64,000 bases of DNA from Silene latifolia (GCF_048544455.1 NC_133534.1:30394217-30458216); one strand, 5' to 3'; counted from the stretch's first letter, positions 45,461 to 57,849 are shown. Program-made: numbers and translations. The notes: generated by a model from the letters alone, not told the origin.

Positions 45461-46576
45461 ACCCCCGGAAACTTCGTTTCATTGAAGAGGGCTTGGTCAA
45501 TAGGCTTGTCCGCTCCCTGGACACCGCTAACATCCACTAGCCTCACCAGGCGCTGATCTATTCACCGGTGGTTCAGGTTCAAAGGAAGGCCCTTGTCCTT
45601 CCTCTACAACCTCTACACAACCGACATCTGGCATCCCCCGGAAGGCCACTTTAATGGTTGCAGTTGTAATAAAAGTCAACTCCATATTCAGCAATTCCTG
45701 CGAGTCATTATCCCCTGCTTGAGACGGCTCCATATTCATTCCCTACATAAACCTATCATGAGCTCTTTGTGCACTGACCTCTGTCCCTTCACCGTCACCA
45801 TCAATTTTTGATTTGGGGACCGCATCCCATTCTAACAAACCTTGCTCCGCGTTCTCAATATCAGAAGTCTAAATAAATTTCAACTGAAATGAAGATGAAC
45901 CATATTCAGTTGATTGCACTACCACATCCGCATCCACCTTATCCGCTACTTCTGAATCATCCTTCTCAACAACATGTTCAACCATCTTAGGGGGGCCACT
46001 AGTAACAGGCACTTCCCCTTCACCACTTTTCTGCTCCCCATTTACTAAGGCCTTCATGAAAGCTTCTGAAACTTTAGCCGAGCTATAAACTGTCTCTAAA
46101 CTCTGACGATCCGGTAAATGGGGAAAGTCAATTTCGTCTCACCCACATTACTCTTCCTCTCGTCGACAGGCTTCATTCAGTTCAGCGGTGTTACAAAAAT
46201 CAACGGTCTCCATAATCTGTGACACCACCTATAACCTGCTTTGTCAACCAAATCAGCATCATCTGCAAGTGATACACCCTCTACAGTAGGCCTAAACTTG
46301 AATTTTTCAACCTTTTTTTTTTTTCTTGGCTGCCTTGGTTTTTTTCTTGGCCACCATCCCAACATCTGACAATGAAGGAGCTTTATCAAGAGATTTTTTC
46401 ATTTGTGACGCTATATTTTCAACTTCTTCAACATGTTCCTTCAGTTTTGCACCTTCAAAAAATTCTTGCGTCGCTTGTGACGGAACAAGACCAGTTGATC
46501 ATTGACGTTGCATCCGCATACCATGAATAGAAGGCCATAGCGTTCCTTTGAATCTTCAAGTACAGCTCGTGTACAC
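45461..46576 (-). pseudogene. Unrecognised degraded coding sequence
   Basis: I do not recognise this region. On the minus strand, three short frames (46389-46177, 46057-45869, 45739-45527) have a coding look. They show a Lys/Ala-rich run with 'KKPRQPRKKKKVEK', then acidic Val/Asp/Glu-rich stretches. They may be pieces of one decayed transposon ORF. No conserved motif supports a family. A T-rich run lies at 46312-46325. Confidence 0.3.
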
Positions 46577-47226
46577 TGTTAGGCCTGGAAATCCGCAAAG
46601 CTTCCTGATCAGTATCTCATCTAAATCTGACTACCAGGCTGTCAGGCTATCAGGACACATGAAGATAGGCGCCAGGCCATGGAGAGGACAACGGTCAAAA
46701 TATCAGGACGATATTAGACCATATACGCGTATTATAAAGGAATTATATACGCAGCATTAAGTGTGAAGATCTCGCAGTAAATGCAGTAATTAAGGGAGGA
46801 ATAATTAGCAATTATTACAGGCAATAATGGAGAATAATCCGCATTCATTACCATATCAGGCAGCCGTTCAAGATTGAAGATTATATAAGGAGCACTTTGA
46901 AGATGTTGGACTCATCTCGTTTTACACCCAAGAAGCAGCACACATTTACATACGCAATATTTAGAGAAATATAAGCATTGTCATTATCATACAATAATTC
47001 TCCCAAATTACATGGTGAAATCCTCTCCTGGCTTGGTGCCCGTGGTTTTTTCCCATTCAAGGGTTTTCCACGTACAAAATCCTTCTTCTTATTATTGTTG
47101 TCGTTATTTTATTTACAGCTTTATATTGCGCCCTGACGACCTAACCGACAGACTATCTAGAGCTAGTTAACCTTACACAACTCTACCCTGACTTGATTTT
47201 GCCTTGCGCAAAATACACACAAAACA
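46577..47226 (+). repeat. 5' LTR of G1
   Basis: 650 bp from TGTTAGGCCTGG to CACAAAACA, with a TATA box TATATAAG at 46882-46889. It shares only a few bases at its ends with G2's LTR. Confidence 0.75.
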
Positions 47227-47228
47227 AT

Positions 47229-47246
47229 TGATGCCCACCGTGGGGC
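47229..47246 (+). promoter_or_regulatory. Primer-binding site of G1, decayed tRNA-Lys type
   Basis: TGATGCCCACCGTGGGGC, two mismatches to the plant tRNA-Lys complement that G2 keeps intact at 53417. Confidence 0.8.
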
Positions 47247-47303
47247 ATCTAGCTCTTTAAATCCTTTTTTCTTATCCTACAAAAATTCAAAAATCCTACA
47301 AAA

Positions 47304-49358
47304 ATGGCACAACCCACCGTTGAAGAACAATTGAATACAGCTCTCCAACAAATCGCTGAGTTGGAAAGCCTGAAAGAAAAAGTTGCCCAAACTGAGGCAG
47401 AAATCCTGCAATTGAAAGAATCTGAGTCAGCTCTAAAGCAAAAAATAGAAAAGACTCAGGGGGCAGGCTCTAGATTCCAACCAGGAACCCCATTTGCATC
47501 AATCATGAAAAATATTGATTTTTCCATTTTTGGGAGCCCAAGTATTCCTAAATCCATTAATGTTGATGGTGATGATGAACTAAAAGATGATAAAGAGAAG
47601 CCTGATGAATCCGCAGCAGCCATTATAATTGCAGTGATTCAGGAGATCAAGAAACTCAACGAAAAATTCGATAAGATACCTGGAGTACCTGCCAGCATGG
47701 AAGAAGCTGCCCCTGACAGCTATGCTGATTCGCCTTTCATAGACGAAATAGCAAAGGTAGACCTACCCAAGAAGTTTACAATTCCATCCATGAGGGTCTA
47801 TGATGGAACCACTGATCCACAAAATCACGTGGCTCTTTACAAGCAGAAAATGCTGGCTGCATCTATTACCAGCGAGTTTAGAAAAGTTTGCATGTGCAAG
47901 GGATTTGGAACGACCCTGACTGGCCCTGCTTTGAAATGGTACATCAACCTGCCAAGTGGGAGCATCCATTCCTTTGCCAACCTGATCAACGGTTTCAACC
48001 AGCAGTTCGCGAGTAGCAGGGAGTTGGAAAAATGATCCAATGACCTTTACCGAGTTACACAGAAGCCTGATGAAACTCTCGGGACATTTATTGCAAGATT
48101 CAACAAGGAGAAAGTATCCATACCCAGGTGTGACGTTGGAATAACAGTGGAGGCATTCAGACAGGGCTTACTACCATATAGTGACCTATACAGCGAACTC
48201 ACTAAGTATCCCTGCCACACCTTCGAAGATGTTCAGGCCAAGACACTTGCTTTCATCAGGCTGGAAGAAGATAAAAGCTATAAACTCGGATCACCCAGTA
48301 GACCAAAGGATCATGAAAGGAGCAGTAGAAAGAGCAACAAAGGAAACAACTATATACCTACTCCATATTCTAGGCCAGATCAATCAGAAGTTAACCTGGC
48401 TCATGAGTATCAAGGTAAGGTTAAAGTTTATCCACCTATCTCCGAACATAACTTCAGCGTTGATATCGCAGGATTGATCCAGAGACTTGACATGGGATCA
48501 GCTGTCAGATGGCCCAGGAAGTCAGAAAATCCAAATCCCAGAAGAGACAATTCAAAATGGTGCGAATTTCACAGGGATATTTGACACACCACGGATGATT
48601 GTTTCACCCTGAGGAAGGAAGTGGCCTATATGCTAAAATCAAGATACTTGAAAGACCTGATCAAAACAAAAGGCAGGAACGCACACCAGGATAAAGAGAA
48701 TCAGGAGCATAAGCAGGATCGTAGTCTCCCTCCACCACCACCAATCTATGAAGTAAAATTCATATCTGGCGGTTCGGAGATTTGTGGCCTGACAAGTTCA
48801 GCAGCAAAGAAGATAGCCAGAACGCCAAGGACTGTGTCACCCAGCAAGTCGGATGATGTCCCAACAATCACTTTCAATGATTGTGACCTAGTGGGCATCC
48901 CTGATGTTCATCATGATGGCCTGGTAATTTCTATGCAGATTGGAACAGCCACAGTGAGAAGGATCCTGGTAGACGGAGGCAGCTCAGTGAACCTGATCAT
49001 GCTTGACGTACTGAAAGCCATGAAAATCAAAGAGGACCAAATCATCAAGAAATGCATCATCCTAGTAGGATTCAGTGGCGAAACCAGGAGTACCCTAGGA
49101 GAAATCCACCTCCCAACCTACGTGGAAGGAGTCTCATCTTATGAGAAATTTTGAGTCCTTGACTACCTGTCATCCTACAACGCTATTCTGGGCAGGCCCT
49201 GGATTCATAATGTCAAGGCCGTACCGCCAACCTATCCCTAGTGCATCAAGATACCAACAGACTGGGGCATAACCATAATCAAAGGGGACCACAAGACAGC
49301 CCAGGAATGCTACACAGAAACCTTGAAACCTTCCAAGGCAGGTAAGTCCCTGGCATAG
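47304..49358 (+). pseudogene. gag-protease of Tat element G1
   Basis: A single frame from ATG 47304. It has an N-terminal coiled-coil-like segment (Leu/Glu-rich, residues 5-55), a gag domain with 'MRVYDGTTDPQNHVALYKQK', a short zinc motif C-E-F-H...H-T-T...C, a poly-Pro run, and protease with 'ILVDGGSSVNLIM' and 'AILGRPWIHN'. Premature stops TGA at 48033, 48582 and 49152 and TAG at 49239 have sense codons in G2. The final TAG at 49356 is shared with G2 and may be natural. Confidence 0.88.
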
Positions 49359-49364
49359 CAATTA
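49356..49364 (+). promoter_or_regulatory. Possible leaky stop between gag-pro and pol of G1
   Basis: TAG CAA TTA in the gag-pro frame, with pol continuing in the same frame. It matches the tobamovirus-type readthrough context UAG-CAR-YYA. G2 has the identical nine bases at 55535. Confidence 0.6.
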
Positions 49365-52300
49365 CAGTACCCTGTCAGAAGCACTTATGTGGCACATCCC
49401 AGAATGGAAACAGATCAGGTAATCCTAGACCCTAAGTACCCTGACAGGTATATCTTAATAGGATCTGACGCACCAGATAGTGTCAGGCCTGCACTGGTAA
49501 AGTTTCTTAAAAATAAATCATCTTGGTTTGCTTGGTTACATTTTGATATGACTGGAATTAGCGCTGATATAATTACTCATAAACTCAATGTTGACCCATC
49601 TTTTAAGCCTGTACAACAGAAAAGGCGGAAATTTGCAGCTGAAAGAAAAACAATTATAAACGAGGAAGTAGAGAAACTCTTGGATATGGGGATGATCAGG
49701 GAAGTAATGTACCCTGAGTGGCTGGCTAACGTAGTTGTTGTGCAGAAAAAGAATGTGAAGTGGAGAGTCTGTGTAGACTACACTGACCTGAACAAAGCCT
49801 GTCCTAAACATCCATTCCCCCTGCCTTATATTGATGTCATGGTAGATGCCACAGCAGGCCACGAGATGCTAACATTCATGGATGCTTCCAGTGGATTCAA
49901 TCAAATAAAGATGCACCCTGCTGACCAGGAGAGTACTGCATTCATTACAGACCGAGGCATGTACTGTTACACTGCCATGCCCTTCGACCTGAAGAATGCA
50001 GGGGCAACGTACCAGCGCCTGGTCAACATGATGTTTAAAGATCAAATAGGTGACATCATGGAAGTATACATAGACGACATGGTGGTGAAATCCAAGAATG
50101 CAGAAGATCATGTGTAACATCTAGAAATAGCATTTGAGATATTGGAAAAATATAACATGAAGCTAAACCATGCAAAATGCCACTTTGGAGTCTCTGCAGG
50201 CAAATTTCTTGGATATATGGTCACAAAGAGAGGCATAGAAGCTAGCCCTGAACAGATAAAGGCTATCCTGGAACTACAGTCACCCAAGTCTGTCAAGGAT
50301 ATCCAGAAATTGACAAGGCCGGGTAGCTGCCCTGAACCGTTTCATATCAAGATCCTCTGAGAGATGCAAAACATTCTATAACCTCCTTAGAAAGAATAAA
50401 CAGTTCCAGTGGACGGATGAACATGACACAGCTGTCAGCGCAGTCCTGGTGAAAGAATAGGACGGTCAGCAACATCCAGTATACTATGTAAGAAAAAGCC
50501 TGCTAGATGCTGAGTTGAGGTATGGACTACTTGAAAAATATGTCTTAGATTTAATTATGTCATGTACTAAATTGCGACCTTATTTTGAATGTCACCCCAT
50601 TATAGTCAGGACCAATTTACCCATAAAATATGTCCTGCATAAGCCTTAACGTTTAGGCAGGATGGCCAAATGGTCAGTCCAGATTAGCACATACGACATC
50701 TCCTTTGAACCCAGGGCAGCGATCAAATCGCAGGCCCTAGCAGACTTTGTGGCTGACTTTAGCCCTAACCTGGAACCAGACCTGATAAAAGAGGTCAACC
50801 AACTAGAAAATAAAACCCCAGACCAAGAATGTACCCTATTCAGAGATGGGGCATCCAACGCTAGGGGGACAGGGTTAAGACTAGTACTTAAATCGCCCTA
50901 GGAAGATATGATAGCACAGGCTGTAAGCTGTGAGTTCAAAGCCACGAACAACGAAGCAGAATATGAAGCCCTGATAGCAGGCTTAACGGTATGTCTAGAC
51001 CTCGGTGTTCAAAACTTAAAGGTAAAAACTGATTCACTCCTAATTGCTAATCAAATAAAGGGAATTTATACGGCTAAGGATGTAAAAATGATTTCGTATT
51101 TAGAATATGCAAAAAACCTTACCGCTAAATTTGCCTTATTTGACATAGATCAAATATCAAGAGACCTGAATACCCAGGATGATGCTCTGGCCAGGCTAGG
51201 TTCAAATTTCACCCCCACTATTTTTGACAAAATACTAATTGTGCACTTATTGGAGCCAGCCATCAGCAAACCTGAACAGGTCAGTCCTGTCAATCAGGAC
51301 AATAACTCTTGGACTAAACCCTATTATGACTGGTTTTTCCGAGGAATACTGCCTCAGGGTAGGCATGAGGCAAGGGCTTTTAAAATTAGAGCTTCAACTT
51401 ATGCTATCATCAATAACACTCTGTTCAAGAGATCGTAGGCTGGACCCTACCTAAGATGCTTGGAGCCTGACGAAGCCAAACTAGTACTTCAAGAAATACA
51501 CGATGGACACTATGGCAACCAAAAAGAAGAAAAGAGCCTGGCAAGCAAAGTTCTCAGGACAGGCTACTACTGGCCTACACTGAGGGCTGATTGCCTGGAA
51601 TACTCTTCAAAATGCGAGGCTTGCCAAATTCATGCACCAATCATACATCAGCCGTCTGAACTCCTCCATTCAATTTCCGCACCCTGGCCATTCATAAAGT
51701 GGGGCATGGATATTGTGGGTAAACTGCCCGTAGCTCCAGGAAAAAAAGTATTCATGTTGGCTATGACTGATTACTTCTCCAAATGGATTGAGGCTAACTC
51801 TTTCAGACAAGTACCAGAAAAGGAAGTAATATCCTTCATCAGAACAAACATCATTTGCAGATACGGAGTCCCATCAGAAATAGTATGTGATAACGGAACT
51901 CAATTTGTGGGGAAAAAGACCCAAGCATTTTGCCAAGAATGGAATATCAACCTGGTAACATCAACCCCTGGATATCCAAAAGCTAATGGCCAGGCTGAAT
52001 CAAGCAATAAGGTAGTCATAAGCTGCCTAAAAAAGAAGCTAAAAAGAAGACGAGGAAGATGGGCTGAAGAACTTCCATTATTACTATGGGCAGACAGGAC
52101 AACTCCAAAAACTGCAACAGGCCAAACACCTTATTCCCTGGTGTATGGCTGCGAAGCTGTCATTCCTGCGGAAGTACGAGTACCAACATCCAGATGCACC
52201 CTGAACAATATTGAAGCAAACAAAGATCTAATGCAAGACAACTTGGTCCTAACAGAAGAATTAAGGGACGTTGCCAAAATCAGGATGACATCATATCAAC

Positions 52301-52545
52301 AAGCAGTCGCCAGGACTTACAATAAAAACGTCAGGATCAGGGTCTTTAAAGAAGGAGACCTTATCCTACGCAAGGTCTTTCCAAATAAAAAAGAAAAATT
52401 AGCAGGAAAACTGGCTCCCACATGGGAAGGGCCTTACTTAATCGATTCAATTGTTGGGCAAGGAGCATACAGGCTCCAAACGCTAGAAGGGGAAATGATC
52501 CCAAGATCCTGGAATGTAACTCATTTGAAATTATTCCATATGTAA
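49359..52545 (+). pseudogene. pol of Tat element G1: RT, RNase H, integrase
   Basis: RT shows 'DYTDLNKACPK', 'PADQESTAFIT' and catalytic Y-I-D-D at about 50074. Stop TAA at 50115. A shift and a deletion of about 150 bp against G2 lie near 50320-50440. The next frame has a connection with 'KSQALADFVADFSP', then an RNase H-like domain with 'FKATNNEAEYEALIAG', the extra domain known in Tat elements. Its first Asp block reads R-D-G where G2 has V-D-G. More stops at 50458, 50647, 50899 and 51436. Integrase (51460-52545) is open: a zinc finger with H-D-G-H and C-E-A-C, core Asp in 'WGMDIVGKL' and 'VCDNGTQF', Glu in 'NGQAESSNK', then the GPY motif. Confidence 0.88.
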
Positions 52546-52709
52546 AGATCAGGCTACAATCACGTATAAATTAAATCACTACTCAACCTGACGTGCTACG
52601 TGATGAACTACATGTTTTACATGCCTTGTCTGTATTTTATATCTGTTCAACTAACCTATTTATTTACTTCTTGAATCCTGAACAATTATACATGATAAAA
52701 GATTATACG
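52546..52709 (+). other. Spacer between G1 pol and G2 LTR
   Basis: 164 bp, AT-rich. No polypurine tract is visible before 52710, which supports G2 being a separate insertion and not G1's own LTR. Confidence 0.6.
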
Positions 52710-53414
52710 TGTTAGGCCCAAATTAGCCTGGTCTGACTATAATTTAGCCTGATCCTGTTAGGCTGAATGAAGCAACCAAGGACCGGACAAATCCAACTAC
52801 TATTTGGCAGACGAAGGGAACCACAAAATAAGCAAGCTACTAAACCCTAGAAGAAAAGCCTGATGGTAAGTGCAGAATAGCCTGACAGGATACTTAAGCA
52901 GGCTGGATCAAGTTGAAGAGCAACAAGACGGTTATATAAAGATAAATGCTCACATCCTATTCTCAAGGAAGACCAAGTCTAACTATAAGACTACATCATT
53001 CCCATGAATCAAGACGTGCAAAACGAGAAAAGCTAAAGATTAGTTAGAGAAGAACGAGTCAACCAGATTAATAGGGAATGTGCCCTATTAATCGTGCAAT
53101 GACTCGACAATTGAGAAGAACGTTGAGATTGAATACAACGTTAATATTTGTAGAACTATAAATAGCATGATCTAGCATTTGTAAAGGGATTCATTATTCA
53201 TTAGTTATTTTATAATTTATCTCTCACTATTTTCAGAATATTCAATTATATACACGAGTTTGTACTCAGCTTATCAAAATAATACAAGTGATATTCTTTA
53301 TACTTAGTCCTTCCTTGTTATTTACTCATAATATTATTCCAAACTTATAGAACTAGATACCCTAATTACTCTATAATCAAGCCGGATCCTTTCAGGGAAA
53401 ATCCTGCTAAAACA
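52710..53414 (+). repeat. 5' LTR of G2
   Basis: 705 bp from TGTTAGGCCC to GCTAAAACA. TATA box TATAAATA at 53157-53164. AGCCTG repeats at 52725 and 52746 (21 bp) and at 52857 and 52879 (22 bp). Confidence 0.75.
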
Positions 53415-53416
53415 AT

Positions 53417-53434
53417 TGGCGCCCACCGTGGGGC
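53417..53434 (+). promoter_or_regulatory. Primer-binding site of G2, tRNA-Lys
   Basis: TGGCGCCCACCGTGGGGC, exact complement of the 3' end of plant tRNA-Lys, two bases after the LTR. Confidence 0.92.
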
Positions 53435-53495
53435 ATCTAGTTCATTAATCAAAAAATTCATTTTTCCATTCTTCATTTAATATTCACATACAAAA

Positions 53496-55537
53496 ATGGT
53501 AGAACTCACCCCAGAACAACAATTGGCGGCTGCCTTGGCTAAGATTAAAGAGTTGGAGACAATTCAAGAAAAGGCATCCCAAGCAGAAGCTGAAATCAAT
53601 AGACTGAAGGAATCTGAGTCTAACCTGAAAAAGAAATTGGAAAATCAGGCTTCAGGCTCTAAGACCAGATTCGAACCAGGAACCCATTCTCATCCATTAT
53701 CAAAAATATTGACTTTTCCAATTTCGGAACTCCGGAGAAGGATACCTCATCCGACACCCAAATCATCCCCAATGATGAAACAAACAAAACTGAAGCAGCA
53801 ATAATGATGGCTATACTTCAGGAAATTCAAAAACTCCATAACAAAATAGAAAATATACTGTGAGTACCAGACCCTCTGTGGCTGAATTAGAAGTTGACAG
53901 CTTCGCTGATTCACCCTTTGCAGATGAAATTGCAAAAATTGATCTCCCCAAGAAATTTACCGTTCATCCATGAGAACTTATGATGGGACCTCTGATTCAC
54001 AAAATCACGTTGCTATATTCAAACAGAAGATGTTAGCCGCCTCAATACCCAGTGAACTCAGGCAGGTCTGCATGTGTAAAGGCTTTGGTACAACCCTGAC
54101 CGGAGCAGCATTACAATGGTTCATCAATCTCCCAAAAGGAAGTATCAAGAATTTTGCAGAATTGGTCAATAACTTCAATCAACAATTCACAAGCAGCAGA
54201 GACATGGCCAAGAGACCCAGTAACCTGTTTAGGGTAAAGCAACTTCCTGAAGAATCTCTCAAAGAATTCCTGCCAAGATTTGTCAAAGAGAAGGTAACCA
54301 TTACCAGGTGTGACGAAGAGACAGCGGTAGAAGCCTTCAGGCAAGGAGTCCTGCTTGACAGTGACATCTATGCAGACTTAACCAAAAAAGCCTGCCCAAC
54401 CTTTTCCACTATTTAGTCCATCCCCTTAGAACATGTCAGATTGGAGGAAGATCTCAACTTCAGAACAAACTCGTCCGGAGGAAAGCAAGGCTATGGACAC
54501 ACTAACAGGAAAAGCTCCTACCAGAAAGGAGGCAACCCCAGATCAGTACCCTATTCCAGGCCTGAACGATCTGAAGTCAACATGGCACAAGAACACAAAG
54601 GTAACCTTTCTAGCCTACCAACTATTCCTGAATATAACTTCTCTATAAATACTGCAGGATTATCAAATGCCTGGAAAGCTTGGGGGACACGGTCAGATGG
54701 CCCAAAAAATCCGACAACCCCAGGAAAGATCCAACGAGATGGTGTGACTTCCACCAAAACATCGGGCACACCACAGAAGAATGCATCCAACTCAGGAAAC
54801 AAGTGGCATACCTCCTAAAGAAAGGTTATCTGAAAGACTTAATCCAGCAGCTAAAGAACAAATATGAAGGACAAAACAAGAGAGATTCAGGGAACGGCAG
54901 AGATCCTCCTCCTCCTCCCCCCTTCTATGAAGTCAAGTTCATAAATGGAGGATCAAAAATCTGTGGTCTAACCAGCTCGGCTGCCAAAAGAATATCCAGG
55001 GAGTCTAGACTTCAATCCCCTCTTAGATCTAAGTCATTACCTGCTATTACTTTTGATGACTCAGACTTGCAGGGAATATCAGATCTACACCATGACAGCT
55101 TGGTAATTACCATGCAAATTGGCACAGCTAAGGTATCAAGAATCCAGATCGACGGGGGCAGTTCAATCAATTTGGTGATGCTTGACGTCCTCAAAGCTAT
55201 GAAGATAGATGAAGAGAAAATCATCAAAAAATCCAGTGTCCTGGTTGGGTTCAGCGGAGAAACAAAGAACACCCTAGGAGAAATTAGCCTGCCAACCTAT
55301 GTGGAAGGCGTGGCTTCCTATGAAAGATTCGGGGTAATGGATTGCCTATCCTCATATAACGTAATCCTGGGCAGACCATGGATCCACAACGTCAAAGCAA
55401 TCCCATCAACATACCATCAATGTGTGAAAATATCAACCGAATGGGGGATAACCACCATCAGGGGAGAACAAAGGACGGCTCAGGAATGCAACACCCAGGC
55501 TTTGAAACCCTCAAAGTCAGGTAAGTCCCTTGCATAG
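53496..55537 (+). pseudogene. gag-protease of Tat element G2
   Basis: It starts at ATG 53496 with a coiled-coil-like N-terminus. A one-base loss near 53683 and other shifts disrupt 53690-53970. A frame at 53970-54416 gives the gag domain, ending at a TAG. A further shift near 54665 leads into the open frame 54680-55537. That frame has the zinc motif C-D-F-H...GHTTEEC, a poly-Pro run, and protease with 'IQIDGGSSINLVM' and 'VILGRPWIHN'. It ends with the TAG shared with G1. Confidence 0.87.
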
Positions 55538-55543
55538 CAATTA
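55535..55543 (+). promoter_or_regulatory. Possible leaky stop between gag-pro and pol of G2
   Basis: TAG CAA TTA, in frame on both sides. Identical to G1 at 49356 while flanking codons differ. Confidence 0.6.
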
Positions 55544-57195
55544 AAGTCATCTGTCAGGAAAGAATATATTGCACATTCACAGATGAAAACAAGAGAGGTC
55601 ATTTTGGACCCAGAATTCCCTGATAAGAAGGTACTTGTAGGGTCAGATGCACCAGACTCGGTCAGACCCAATCTGGTCAGCTTTCTCAAAACTAAAATGT
55701 CTTGTTTTGCTTGGTCACATTTTGATATGACTGGTATAGATGCTGATATTATAACCCATAAGTTAAATATTGACAAATCCTTTAAGACTGTATAGCAAAA
55801 TAGAAGAAAATTTGCTGCAGAGAGGCATGAAATCATCAACCAAGAAGTTGACAAGCTATTGGACATGGGAATGATCAGGGAAGTAATGTACCCCGACTGG
55901 CTTGCAAATGTAGTAGTTGTCCAAAAGAAAAACGGTAAAAGAAGAGTTTGTGTAGACTACACCGACCTAAACAAGGCCTGCCCCAAAGATCCATTTCCCC
56001 TGCCACATATTGATGCAATGGTAGATGCCACTGCGGGCCACGAGATGCTAACATTCATGGATGCCTCCAGTGGATTCAACCAAATAAAGATGCACCCCGC
56101 GGATCAGGAGAGTACAGCTTTCATCACTGAAAGAGGAATATACTGTTATACTACTATGCCCTTTGGATTAAAAAATGCAGGTGCAACCTATCAAAGATTA
56201 GTCAACATGATGTTCAAAGATCAAATAGGAGATAACATGGAAGTCTACATAGACGATATGGTAGTCAAGTCAAAAAAGGCAGAAGACCACGTCAAAGACC
56301 TGGAAGTAGCCTTCCAAATACTGGAGAAATTCAATATGAAGCTCAATCCACAGAAGTGCCATTTTGGAGTCTCAGCAGACAAATTCTTGGGCTATATAGT
56401 GACAAAAAGAGGGATAGAAGCCAACCCTGAATAGATCAAAGCCATCCTGGAGCTAGAACCACCAAAGACAGTCAAAGACATACAAAAGTTGACAGGAAGG
56501 ATAGCAGCCCTGAACAGATTCATTTCAAGATCATCAGAAAGGTGCAAATCATTCTATAATCTGCTAAGGAAAAACAAGGACTTTCAATGGACCCCTTATC
56601 ATCAGGCTGCCTTTGAAGATCTGAAAACATATCTATCCTCTCCTCCCTTTTTGGCAAAACCGTCAAAGACGAACCCCTAACAAAGATACATTCGATCCAC
56701 GGAAAGCTTGTCGGTGCAGTCTGGTCAAAGAAGAGGACGGACAACAACACCCTGTCTACTACGTAAGTAAAAGTCTATTAGATGCAGAGATCAGGTATGG
56801 CCTACTTGAAAAATACTTTTTAGCTTTAATTATGAGTTGCACAAAATTAAGACCATACTTTGAAAGCCACCCTATAATAGTCAGAACCAATCTTCCTATC
56901 AAGTCTGTACTTAGGAAACCGAATTGTCCCGGACGAATGTGCAAATGGTCGGTCCAGCTAAGCACATACAACATAACATTTGAACCAAGGACAGTAATTA
57001 AGTCACAAGCATTGGCAGACTTTGTGGCTGATTTTAGTCCAGCCCTAGAACCCGACCTAATAAAAGAAGTAAATAGATTGAACAATGACCAAACAGACCT
57101 AGAATGGACCCTATTTGTCGATGGTGCAACCAACATGAGGGGCACAGGCCTAGGGGTAGTACTAAAATCGCCACAGGGGGATAAGATAGTACAAG
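55538..57195 (+). pseudogene. pol of Tat element G2, truncated by C
   Basis: Same frame as gag-pro. A stop TAG at 55793 replaces a Gln codon seen in G1. Open RT at 55859-56434 with 'DYTDLNKACPKDPFPLPHID', 'MPFGLKNAGATYQRLV' and Y-I-D-D. Stops at 56432 and 56678, then a shift near 56700. From 56832 a frame gives the RNase H connection, 'KSQALADFVADFSP' and the start of the additional RNase H-like domain with 'TLFVDGATNMRGTG'. The integrase is absent because C begins at 57196. Confidence 0.87.
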
Positions 57196-57543
57196 TGATG
57201 TGACCATAGTTGGCGCATATTTAGCCCCCGAATTAGCCTTGTTTCCATGCTTTTTAGTGCTTATTTGGGTCATTTCTTATCTTTAGTTCTTTGTTTTGCA
57301 TATTCTTTGAGATTTTGATCCCTTGGTAGGAAAGGAGTAAGAATCTTGCATTTTCATGGCAAAACAAGACTAAATTGATCGAATCCAATGACCAAGCATC
57401 AAGGAGAGACAAGATTAGAAGGCCTTTGTACATATCATAGTAGAAGAGCAATGTTGAGGAAAGATCCTTGAGTCCCCAAGGAAATCCCCAAGGAATTTAT
57501 GAAGAAAATGGAAGAAAAAGAAGAAGTTACTATGCTGACTGAC

Positions 57544-57704
57544 AATCCGAGCGGATTGCCAGCAATCCGTCCGTCCTGCACAATCCGAGCGTCCCTTGCA
57601 ACAATCCGTTCGGATTCCCCCTCAACAATCCGTCCGGATTCCCCAGAATCCGCTCGGATTCCACCGCCCAAATCCGGCCGTCCCGACCTTATTCCGCCCG
57701 GATT
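57544..57704 (+). promoter_or_regulatory. Phased motif array in C 5' LTR, 8 units
   Basis: AATCCG-type units start at 57544, 57564, 57582, 57603, 57627, 57647, 57671 and about 57691. Spacing alternates roughly 20, 18, 21, 24, 20, 24, 20. Many units are near-palindromic, as in TCCGAGCGGA. The array lies about 150 bp upstream of the TATA box. Confidence 0.7.
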
Positions 57705-57849
57705 TCTTCACAGCACGGATTGCCTTCTTCAAACTACGAAAAGAGAAGCCCTTCTCTCAGAAAATACCGGGTCCTCCTTGCTCAACTTAAAAAGTGTAAT
57801 TACTAGTTTAGCCCTTAGTTAACCCTAATGCATCCTCCCTAATTTTCAC

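Larger units (their letters stand above)
46577..52709 (+). mobile_element. Tat-lineage Ty3/gypsy element G1 (3' LTR not seen)
   Basis: It has a 5' LTR at 46577-47226, a tRNA-Lys-type PBS, gag-pro and pol with RT, RNase H, an additional RNase H-like domain and integrase, ending at 52545. G2's LTR begins at 52710. Its sequence is unrelated to G1's 5' LTR, so it is not G1's 3' LTR. G1's right end is either beyond nested G2 and C, outside the window, or lost. Several stops and one deletion make it inactive. Confidence 0.8.
52710..57195 (+). mobile_element. Tat-lineage Ty3/gypsy element G2, cut by element C
   Basis: It has a 5' LTR at 52710-53414, an exact tRNA-Lys PBS, gag-pro and pol as far as the additional RNase H-like domain. 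There C's LTR interrupts it after 'SPQGDKIVQ'. The coding is close to G1's throughout. The rest would lie beyond C, outside the window. Fewer stops than G1, but several frame shifts in gag. Confidence 0.82.

Noticed and set aside
52710..53414. This LTR as the 3' LTR of G1
   Set aside because: It is unrelated to G1's 5' LTR, has no polypurine tract before it, and is followed at once by its own PBS and gag.
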